Assembly (NCBI GenBank): GCA_903813345.2 | Contig: CAIIXF020000004.1 | Location: 24,551,985-24,615,984, forward strand | DNA from: Owenia fusiformis | Taxonomy: Eukaryota > Annelida > Polychaeta > Sabellida > Oweniidae | Direction: 5' to 3' | DNA: 64,000 nt | Shown: positions 55,201 through 64,000 of the stretch, piece after piece | Position numbering within the stretch: the first letter of the stretch is position 1 | Layout: each line of letters starts with the position of its first letter | Made by a program: the position numbers and the translations under genes | The notes under the pieces: model-generated | The model's input: only the letters and a program-made list of their open reading frames with translations | Told to the model about the DNA's origin: nothing | The model's database searches: none

Positions 55201-57473
55201 TTTTGCACTTTATGAGGCAAAGCAAGAAACAAACGTTTTTAATTAGCGGGGGTTTGGTATACCCTGGGTATGTGGTACCGCTTAATGTAATGGTGTAACG
55301 AAAACATTTTTGAAAAAATGATATACCTGCACATGTTATTTTCTGTTGAAAATAAAGTATACCATTTTGTGCATTTCCTTGTTTTTCAGGAAAACATAAT
55401 CATATTATCTTCTTTTGATAAACTTTGTTAAAGGTCCATGGTAACTCAAGTTACTACAGAAACTTTGAGAATACATTGGAAAATTGAAAAGACGTCCATT
55501 TTGAATGTTTTTCATGAAATTTCAGCATTCCCTGGAGTTAAAATTTACCTCTTCCCCGACTCGATAAAAGAAGACACTGTGACGATACTTTCCTGAAATT
55601 TCTACATGCCTTCATACTTTATTTTGTACAAGAAAATAAAATGAGCAGGTATTGCAATTTTTTCAAAAATGTTTCTGTTCCACCATTTCCTTAACACGCG
55701 CCTTTTCTTTCTGTTCTTTTCCCCATCTTTTCTCCTTTCCATTCAATATAGGCTTTTTGAATCACTGCTTTTGATTTACCCATTTTCTGAAAGAATGTTC
55801 CCCTATTTGAAACTCTAAATCAAGTCAGAAAGGGATTGACAATCGTTTTAAGTAACGTTACCGAACATAACGTAATTTATCCAACATTTAATATTGAATT
55901 TCACCAAATATATTTCAAATTGAAAATTTTGTTCTTGCACCGCAAATACTATGTTTCTAATGAATAATTTGCTTCAAAATTATTATCCAAAAATCATTTA
56001 AATGTTCTTTACTGAGATTGTAAATGGAGTTGGGTATTTACTTACATTTTTTCAACTATTTTGATGCAATTTAGTCGATTTTCAGAGATAATACACAGCT
56101 TTGAGTCAACATGGCGCCATAGCGCACCAAAACTAACCATGTGACCCATTGTCATTGTGCTTGTAGTTATATAACAAGTCAAATAGGATTGTTTCGTAAA
56201 AAAAGACTCACGTAGTTTAAGGTAACGTTATTTAATATTTGTGACATTTTAATGCGAATCAATTATTAATTCACTACTAACTGACACAGTAGGGTCTCAT
56301 ATCAAGTCATCAAAGGCTGTAGTACAACATATGTGGAAAACGGTGCCTTCGTTCTTTGATTATGCTGGATATTTGGTAACGTAGTTTAAAGCCCTTATCC
56401 ATACGTTTCAAAAAATATTTTTTGTCAAGTCACAAATGAAATATCTTGGTCAATACATTGAAATTCTGTATATTTCATGAATATTTTATATGTTTACTAG
56501 TATTTGATGTTTGTTTGAAGGTAAACGTCACATTGGTATAAGCTCCATATCAGGTATACATGCAACAGGCAGTAACTTTCACAAATCTGGCGACATTATT
56601 ATAACGTGAAAAAGAAGAGGTTCTTGTCAGTATTTGGATTTGAAACTTTGCATGAATATTTCTTACAAATCATTGTTACGCATGAAAATATATAATACGG
56701 ATTGTGATAAATAAACTTAGCCTGTTTTCTTCCATATACCTAAAAATGCTTCTCGGCGACAATCACGTAATTTAAGAATTTCTGACTTTAACTGATTGTG
56801 ACAACACATTTGTGGACAAATGGAGCCAAACTTTTAGTGACAATATTAGGCACTGAACCATTCTATACAACCATAATGATTAACACTACAGGCACAGTGT
56901 TATTTAAGAGAAAATACACGGCGACAGAAAAATTGTTATTGGGGCATTACTATCTGGAATGACTGGATACGGAGAGCAGAATCAGAGAGCGTCCAAGTTT
57001 CAGACCATCTGTTAAAAACTGAATTATTGACAGTTGCCAAGTTAACTTTGTATACATATTTTTTAAATAATATACGGCCATGATTTTATTTAGGTAGGAC
57101 AAATATAAAAGTTTTTAATCGGAGGTACAATTCTAGAAACCTTCCTCAATTTTGAAATCCCAAATCCATTTTGTTACATTGACTTCATCATTTCCATGGT
57201 AACCCCAAAAATATAGGGATTTTATATTTAGGTAAGTACATGTGTACATACTGGACGATGATAAATGTACAAAATTGTCTTACAGGTCCAACCTTAAAGC
57301 TGTTTATATTTCTAACCATGACAAAAATCTAATGGAGGTGAAAATCTGATTTATTCCAAAGCAGTGTCTCTAATAATGTCTATCTTAATTATATATTTTT
57401 GAACATAAGGGGAGATATTGAAATGATATTAAAATTGTATGAGATGTAAAGGCAGTATCCTTTAAATTGTTTA

Positions 57474-57874
57474 GGCAAAGGACGATTCTCGGTTTGGAGA
57501 ACGGTCTCCTGGGCTAATAATTTTTTTCATGAAAAATACAGAAATATTACCCAAATTAAACTATGAATATTCAAAAGAGGACATTTAAATCTACAAGATG
57601 TAAAAATAAAAAATTGGTCTGAAGCAGGGATAACGCTCAATTAGACCGATTCAATAAAATACAAGTCTCGATTTGGGGAAAGAAGTTCATCAGTTACTGC
57701 GCTAATATTTTTTTTGCGAAAAATCTAGAAATATTACCCAAATTAAATTATGACTATTCAAAAGAAGACATTCAAATATATATTATGTAAAAATATCAAA
57801 TTTGTCCGAAGCAGGGATAATGCTCATTTAGATTGATGAACTTCATTCTCCAAACCGAGAATAGTCCTTTGAAT
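57474..57874. mobile_element. TIR element AAAGGACGATTCTCGGTTT, copy B (inverted)
   Basis: The same family as 16319-16717 but in reverse orientation, inserted among the GAGGCAAA repeats of unit 3. Termini are AAAGGACGATTCTCGGTTT and CCAAACCGAGAATAGTCCTT. Confidence 0.85.
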
Positions 57875-58961
57875 AGTTGAGGCAAATTAAAATATGTGAG
57901 GCAAATTTAGATAATTGAGGCAAAGAGGATATTTTTGGGACATAATATTTACAATTTTAGTTGAAAAATATATATTTTTCTCTGAAAAATTTGGCAAGGA
58001 ACTGGCTCATAGCTAGTTTCACCAAGTTGATGTTGATTTTAGTCTTAAAGTTTTCATTTTGTACTTATGTACTTTGATTTTAATGTAAAACAAGGGCCAT
58101 CAAAACTCTCTAAATTGAGATACTTTGATAAATTTATAGGCATCAGTTAAAAGACACTCTGGCCAAAAGATGTCCACACTTTGAAGAATACCGTTTATTG
58201 AGGTGTTTACATAGGTTTACTCTATTTACACTATTATCTGTAACAATGTACAGTATTTATCATTTCATCGTTCAGTTTTTACATCAGATTCTGATGATAA
58301 GGTTTTATCTACTTGGTTGAAAGAAAGATGGCAGCGAGGTGGTCTATATGAATTATACTGCCATCTTTCTATCAGTACAGAATCTATATTTTTAAATCTA
58401 AAGATTTAATGTTAGCGCCAAATGTTTTTGTATGTATGTTGTTCCCTGTTTTGACTCAGGCCTTGCATCAAGATAAAAATTTTGATTTTATCAAATTAAA
58501 TGCTACATGTGCTAGCATGAATTGTGCACTCATTTTTTCAATTTGTGCTGATTTAGCATGAAAAAAGATGAGCACTATTTCTGTATAGTTATTTTGGCAG
58601 TGTATACTAAAAGTTATAGCCCTATAAAATAAGAGTCTCAAATTGTAAGTCATCATTTCAATGATAAAACCAACATCACAAACTTACCAAATGAATTAGT
58701 GCACTGAGTATATTGTTATTTGGCCTAGAGATTTTGCTGTTAAAATATTGAACGAAACAAGAATTTTGTTAAGTTTAGCTGCAAACATGAAATGTGTGTT
58801 AGCAGTATATAAATGTTTATTAATTTATGTACTATGTATAGGTACAGTGGATAGTAATACATCATAATAAAACATTAACAAAACGTGCATTGTCATGTTT
58901 TATATTATAAGCATATTCATCAAAATATGTCCCAACATTCTAAACTTGTATCTCAACTTCA

Positions 58962-59050
58962 GGCCCGTAGCCAGGGTTTGCCAAGGGGGTTCATTTTTCA
59001 AAAATTTCCAGGGGGGTTCACATTTGACAATTTTTGCCCAAATATGGCTA
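58962..59050. mobile_element. Truncated TIR element with CAGGCCCGTAGCCAGG start
   Basis: Same insertion site and left end as 23036-23252. It breaks off after CCCAAATATGGCTAA, where a duplicated piece of flanking sequence (AGTGGATAGTAATACAT) replaces the right half. Confidence 0.75.
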
Positions 59051-59399
59051 AGTGGATAGTAATACATAAGTGGATAGTAATACATCATAATAAAACATAA
59101 ACAAAACTTGCTTTGTCATTTTTATATTATAAGCATATTCATCAAAATATTTCCCAACATTCTAAACTTGTATCTCAACTAACTTAAACTCATCTGAATC
59201 GTGAAATAACTTTAAAAAAGTCACAAAGTCACATTTTTATGAAGTCGCTTGAAATCTGAGATAGTTCGTGACTGAGTTACAATGAGCGCACGTGTGACTT
59301 TTTATGTTGAATATGGTCTCAAGAAAACATGACGTTTAATGGTTTCGATTATTTACACAACAAGACAGCCATCGATGATTATATTTAATTCAGAGAAAC

Positions 59400-60045
59400 A
59401 AATACAGGAGTTGATAACAACTAAAAAGAATACCAGCGATATTTTTCGAATTTTTTGTATGTGCGCTTATTGGAATCTCTATTTCTAAAATTTCAATTGG
59501 AAATCACACTGTGTGCTAGTTGGAACGTAAAAAATACTGGAAAAATATAGAGGGGTCAAGCATCACAAATCTCAGCCGTTTGGGTGCAGCTCTGTAAAAA
59601 GTAGAATTCGATCAATCGGAGCATTTTTAGAGAGAATGGTCGATTAACTTTTGACATCTTGAAATAATCATCTTTTAACAATTTTTCACAATTAGTACTC
59701 ATGCATGGAATGTTTTTATTGTAGTTTCTCTATTTAACACAAATCCATGTATCAAAAAGCAAAAGTCTTTCCTGGGTCACCGCGAATGGCATGATTTCCT
59801 CGAGTCTCTTCAGTTGCAGGCAACCATACTGGGACCGATTCGCGTCGTTCCAAATGAATTAATGCAAAAATATAGAGGGGTCGTTCAACAAAAATCTCAG
59901 GTCAGTAAAAAGTAGAATTCGGTCAATCGAAGCATTTTTAGAGAGAATGGTCGATTAACTTTTGACATCTTGAAATTATCATCTTTTAACAATTTATCAC
60001 GCTGAGTAAGCTTACTCATGCATGTAATGTTTTTTATCGAACCTA
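59400..60045. repeat. Locally duplicated flank of the SINE, unit 3
   Basis: The stretch containing GTAGAATTCGGTCAATCG and AGAGAGAATGGTCGATTAAC occurs twice here (59595-59700 and 59905-60000) but once in units 1 and 2. A partial SINE tail lies between the copies. Confidence 0.65.
59755..59850 (-). mobile_element. SINE 3' fragment
   Basis: Contains CTGGGTCACCGCGAATGGCA and ACTGGGACCGATTCGCGTCG, the tail portion of the SINE, then switches to a second partial copy of the flank (59875-60000). It is a local duplication in unit 3. Confidence 0.65.
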
Positions 60046-60050
60046 ACAAG

Positions 60051-61066
60051 AGGTACGATATTGTAGTCACCTTGACGGGCGGTGGGCGGCGGGCGGCGTC
60101 TCACTTTTCAGCTTGTCTACAGGTTTCCAGCCAAATCTTTTCAGGGATTCATCTGAAATTTTCAGGGATGTTTCTTCATATCAACGTCGAGAACTGATTA
60201 GTTTTGGGGCATTCTGGTTAAATTTTAAGGTGGCCATTTTGGATTTTCTGTCCTAAAATCTTCACTTTCAAGACTTGTCTACAGGTTTCCAGCCAAACCA
60301 TTTGAGGGATTCATCTGAAATTTTCAGGGATGTTTCTACGTATCAATGTCAAGAACTGATCAGTTTTTGGCCATTGTGAGTAAATTTTAAGGTGGCCATT
60401 TTGGATTTTCCGTCCTAAAATCTTCAATTTCAAGACTTGTCTACAGGTTTTCAGCCAAACCAGTTGAGGGATTCATCTGAAATTTTCAGGGATATTTCTA
60501 CATATCAATGTCAAGAACTGATCAGTTTTTGGGCATTCTGGGTAAATTTTAAGGTGGCCATTTTGGATTTTCCGTCCTAAAATCTTTACTTTCAAGACTT
60601 GTCTACAGGTTTCCAGCCAAACCATTTGAGGGATTCATCTGAAATTTTCAGGGATGTTTCTTCATATCAACATCGAGAACTGATTAGTTTTGGGGCATTC
60701 TGGTTAAATTTTAAGGTGGCCATTTTGGATTTTCCGTCCTAAAATCTTCACTTTCAAGACTTGTCTACAGGTTTCCAGCCAAACCATTTGAGGGATTCAT
60801 CTGAAATTTTCAGGGATCTTTCTATGTATGAGAGTTTAGAACTGATTAGTTTTTGGGCATTCTGGGTAAATGTTAAGGCTGCCATTTTAGATTTTCCGTC
60901 CTTAAATCTTGTCTATTGAGGCTTGTCTACAGGTTTCCAGCCAAACCGTTCAAATTTTTACATATGTTACACAGGTGATAAGTTCTAGCGCTGATTAACT
61001 TTTCTGCGGCCATCTTGCTTTCTTGGTCAACAAGATCACAATGCTGTGTTTTAGGTACGATATTGT
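60051..61066. repeat. 162 bp tandem repeat array, about 6 copies
   Basis: The marker CTTGTCTACAGGTTTCCAGC recurs at 60112, 60274, 60436, 60598, 60760 and 60922, always 162 bp apart. Each unit includes GGGATTCATCTGAAATTTTC and AGGTGGCCATTTTGGATTTT. The array is bounded by the 14 bp direct repeat AGGTACGATATTGT (60051-60064 and 61053-61066) and starts with a GC-rich GGGCGGTGGGCGGCGGGCGG. Absent from units 1 and 2. Confidence 0.92.
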
Positions 61067-61164
61067 TCACGTCTGTGCCTTGTATTGCAGTGTCTTTATT
61101 AAAAAAAACAAATTCATGTTCATAAATGAACTTAAGTTATTACAAATTCATATGTTGTTTCAAA

Positions 61165-61560
61165 AAGCAAAAGCCTTTTCTGGGTCACCGCGAATGGCAT
61201 GATTTCCTCGAGTCTCTTCAGTTGCACGGCAACCATACTGGGACCGAATCGCGTCGTTCCACTACTGCCCTTGGTGGGGGCCCGCTACCTATATGACTCC
61301 CGGAGTTTACTAAAGCACGTTAGTGGAGGAACCAACCACAGTCTCACAATCTGTCTCCGGCAAGAGCGGCCAGAGAACCAACCCATGCCAAGGGCCGGTA
61401 AACGGTTGGACCTTCGGACCGGATGTCCGTAGTGACAATGATCAACAACTCCGTACCTTGGGCTCGAACGCGGGACCTCCGTATCCCACGACGTTCAACC
61501 CACGAAATAGTCTGTCTACGCCACGAGGCTACTCCGCTTAGGTGTCAGGACTGCTAAAAA
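61165..61560 (-). mobile_element. tRNA-derived SINE, unit 3 copy
   Basis: Close copy of 23880-24285. The B box GCGTTCGAGCC is intact; the A box is changed (TAGCCTCGTGG). Part of its 3' region is also present separately at about 59755-59850. Confidence 0.7.
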
Positions 61561-62243
61561 ATATTGTAGTTGTTATAATTATTTTGCTAGGCTGAACATG
61601 CAACTAATACCCATGCTTAATTAGTCCAATATCCAAATCGTTAATCGGGATAGAAGTTTGAAAACAGTTAATAAATACGACCTCCAATTCAAGAATCACC
61701 ATCAACTCTTGCAAATGTGTACGGGCTGTAACATGATCATGTAAAATAGATGGTAAAAGAAATCGAGATCCAACTATGAATATGAATATCAGGAAGGGGG
61801 AAATATTCCAATCATAAGACTTATTTCGTGTATTTGGAACGTTGTTGCATTTGTGTTCAAATATTAATTATGTCTCAAAGAAAATGAAAAGGCTCAACCA
61901 GCTGACGAGTGAAAACAACGTTCCGTATTAAGATATGCCAATATTGGTCAATACCACGATAAGTGAATAGATTTGGGTGAATTGTGTCAAGAAAAAATTA
62001 GCTATTATGGCAAATTACTTCAAAAACAATCCGATTGCGTTAATTACGAACACGGGATTACGACATGTAGAACGAATCGTATTCATATATTTCAGATTCA
62101 CTCCATTTCTCAGTAATCTGAAATCGGTTCAAATGAGTCGAAAACAAAATCATAGTTTTTTGAAATTACTTCAATTAGTTCATTTCCGCAGAGATGTCTC
62201 TGATTTCCGAGAGAAAACATTTGGCCTTGGATAAAACTGTCTC

Positions 62244-62245
<2 letters not shown>

Positions 62246-62289
<44 letters not shown>
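62246..62289. repeat. (TCG)n microsatellite, unit 3
   Basis: Longest of the three homologous triplet runs, about 14 units. Confidence 0.88.
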
Positions 62290-62310
62290 TACGTCTGTCG
62301 TCACCTTGTT

Positions 62311-63021
62311 TTAGATCCATGTATCATTTTGTTGGTTATAATACCTATCTAATAGTTCTTCAACTGAGTCCAGAGCTCCCTCCATCCATTGTGAATTACT
62401 ATAGCAACTTCCAACTATATGCACGTTTGCATCTTCAAAAGGTTTGATCATTTGTTTGGAAATGATTTCCAAATTAGCACCGGCCTTCCAGGAATAGAGA
62501 GATGCCCCTTTCCAATAATGCATTACGCCTATGTACGGACGTGCTAGGTCTTTGGGACGTAGTTGATGTATCTCTGCAATCTGGTTATGGGCCTCAACTA
62601 AAATTGACTCTGATATGTTGTATTCACTTACAAGCATGTTGGTAGCTTGAGGCGTGGCTAGGTGTGGTTGACTTTTTAAAAATGAGTCATCCCAGAATGA
62701 CGCACGTGGGTAACCCGAGTTAACCAACAACATTGATTTCCTGTTAACGTCTTGCAATGTATCAGAGGAGGGTTTATCTTGGCCCATGTATAGTATCTGA
62801 CCAACAGGAAGGGTGGACACAGCCCTCCCTGTTGTGAATCCTAGTCCCTCCCACCATGGCTCCTCGTAGCCAAGGTACATTTCAAAAAACTCTTGTCCAA
62901 AGACAGCATTAAGACGATAGTCGATGAAATCCTGATTTTTAAAAGGTTGCCAGTCGATGTCCATGAGAGCATCTTTATGTAGTGCTAAGATGACACGTTT
63001 GGCACACACGGTCGTCTGTTT
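62311..63021 (-). CDS. Flavin amine oxidase (L-amino-acid oxidase-like), terminal exon, intact
   Basis: A 711 nt open exon after a TATTTTTCAG acceptor. It starts KQTTVCAKRVILALHKDALM, the substrate-domain start typical of the flavin amine oxidase family (VILALP-type strand). Further on are GRAVSTLPVGQILYMGQDKP and LLVNSGYPRASFWDDSF, and the C-terminal HIVGSCYSNSQWMEGALDSV is equivalent to the family's GxxxSxxxGWxEGAxxS FAD-binding segment. The enzymes oxidise amino acids or amines, releasing hydrogen peroxide and ammonia; substrate unknown. The FAD dinucleotide-binding N-terminus must be encoded beyond the right window edge. Identity to the copy at 24991 is very high by eye. Confidence 0.8.
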   Translation of the reverse strand, partial: KQTTVCAKRVILALHKDALMDIDWQPFKNQDFIDYRLNAVFGQEFFEMYLGYEEPWWEGLGFTTGRAVSTLPVGQILYMGQDKPSSDTLQDVNRKSMLLVNSGYPRASFWDDSFLKSQPHLATPQATNMLVSEYNISESILVEAHNQIAEIHQLRPKDLARPYIGVMHYWKGASLYSWKAGANLEIISKQMIKPFEDANVHIVGSCYSNSQWMEGALDSVEELLDRYYNQQNDTWI

Positions 63022-64000
63022 CTGAAAAATACAGTTGGTTTGGATACAGGGAATATCCCTTGGGATATACAATATATCTTCCCTCGGTCCCTTCCGGCCC
63101 TCGGGAGGATATATTGTTTATCCTTCAGGATCTCCCAGTGCATAACCCCTGTGTTTTCACCTGCTTAATACTTTTTTATGACAGCATAAAAGTTGTAGGG
63201 CCTATTTTGGCTCTTTGTTTTATGTCACCACCACAATTAGTGACATATTGTTATAGTCTCCAACTTTGTGACGGTCGGCGTTCGAAGATTCGCGTCTGTA
63301 AAAAATGGCAGGTGGTGACATTTTCCCTAGCCTGTTAATGTGTTGCTTTCCAAAATTTGCACGAGATACTCAGCATCGCGTGTTAGCCCAATTTTAGGAA
63401 ACAACCCCTAAAATGAATGGTCATTCAACAATGCATTGAGTCTTGGGCTTACATTCTTTTCACAATTTGCAAAATATTTTCTACCAGCATGTTATATGTC
63501 ACTTCAAGGATACGAAATCACTAAAAGAAAATATTTTCAGTGAACCTTTTTCCAAGGGTCAAGTTGGTAAAACATCAATTTCAATCTGCAAAATCAAGTT
63601 ATCACCTTAACAACCATACAGTGAATGCGTTATTGGTTATATTTATATAGTGCAGTGATGTGAAATACTGTGTTCGGATTGGCTGGAATCGGACACACCT
63701 TGCCTAGCTATGTGTGAATACATAATCAACTCACCTCAGTATCTGATGTGATATAGCTGGTTGTTGTTTTTTGAAATGTTAACAGTTCATTCTTCCCTTG
63801 CTTTTTTATGCGTATCAACTTATGGTTCATGTGCACTTTATGTCCGAAAATTTCATTTCATTCAATCAAAGTATAATGCTCCAATGCTTTTCAATGCTGC
63901 TCGGTGGCACCAGTAGAACATATATGGCTATAGTTCAACAAGTTAAACCCAATACCACGACTTTCATTTATTAATCTGAGTGCTCTTGTTGCCGTGGTTG
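63022..64000. other. Intron upstream of intact amine oxidase exon, to window end
   Basis: Almost identical to 25704-26682, including the palindromic stretch at 63047-63150. No further exon was recognised before the window ends. Confidence 0.5.

Larger units (their letters stand above)
53300..57003. other. Insertion-like block interrupting unit 3
   Basis: About 3.7 kb without match to units 1 or 2. It contains the fold-back element at 53870-54005 and a decayed coding fragment on the - strand at 55020-55200. GTAACGTAG/TAACGTAATTTA motifs recur (54284, 54451, 55850, 56215, 56375). Otherwise nothing is recognised and no long frame exists. Confidence 0.45.
53215..64000. repeat. Segmental duplication unit 3, partial and interrupted
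   Basis: Similarity begins just downstream of where the espin-like terminal exon would be (53215-53300), is broken by about 3.7 kb of unrelated DNA, resumes at about 57004 and runs to the window end. It lacks a P450 gene and the espin-like exon but carries an intact amine oxidase terminal exon. Its sequence is a patchwork, closest to unit 1 in some places and unit 2 in others. Confidence 0.8.

Overview
This window looks like AT-rich genomic DNA from an invertebrate animal, probably marine. The sequence shows phase-consistent introns with GT/AG borders, sparse genes, a Ty3/gypsy retrotransposon, a tRNA-derived SINE, many short inverted-repeat transposons and several satellites. I cannot place it in a phylum from sequence alone; an invertebrate deuterostome or a lophotrochozoan both fit.

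Layout. (1) 1-20.75 kb: the 3' part of a + strand gene with two WH2-like actin-binding segments, a proline-rich stretch and three C-terminal W-K-x-x-L motifs, resembling the espin/forked family of actin-bundling proteins. Its introns hold repeats, a decayed Tc1/mariner element and TIR elements. (2) 12.87-27.18 kb: duplication unit 1. It contains, on the - strand inside the last espin-like intron, a complete six-exon cytochrome P450 gene of the CYP2 clan, then the espin-like terminal exon, a long conserved noncoding tail, a SINE and a frameshifted terminal exon of a flavin amine oxidase. (3) 27.18-42.43 kb: unit 2. It has a second intact P450 gene, an exact protein-level copy of the espin-like terminal exon, and unit-specific insertions, among them a 4.88 kb gypsy element with identical LTRs. 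Only about 53 nt of the amine oxidase exon remains. (4) 42.4-48.2 kb: no recognised gene; long hairpins and degenerate 300 bp repeats. (5) 48.2-49.65 kb: an intronless TRIM-type RING/B-box gene. (6) 50.05-52.87 kb: a 1.41 kb tandem duplication rich in palindromes. (7) 53.2-64 kb: a third, truncated and interrupted duplication unit, ending with an intact amine oxidase terminal exon whose upstream exons lie beyond the right edge.

Relations. The two P450 genes are recent tandem paralogues transcribed antisense to the espin-like gene. Comparing the three units gives filled and empty sites for several transposon insertions. Unit 3 matches unit 1 in some stretches and unit 2 in others, which suggests gene conversion. 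I did not find a convincing new multi-gene system. The most notable items are the duplicated alternative terminal exon, a satellite that repeats a P450 splice acceptor six times, a duplicated exon fragment whose donor changed from GT to GC, both P450 copies lacking the usual I-helix acid, and a 121-nt-arm hairpin.
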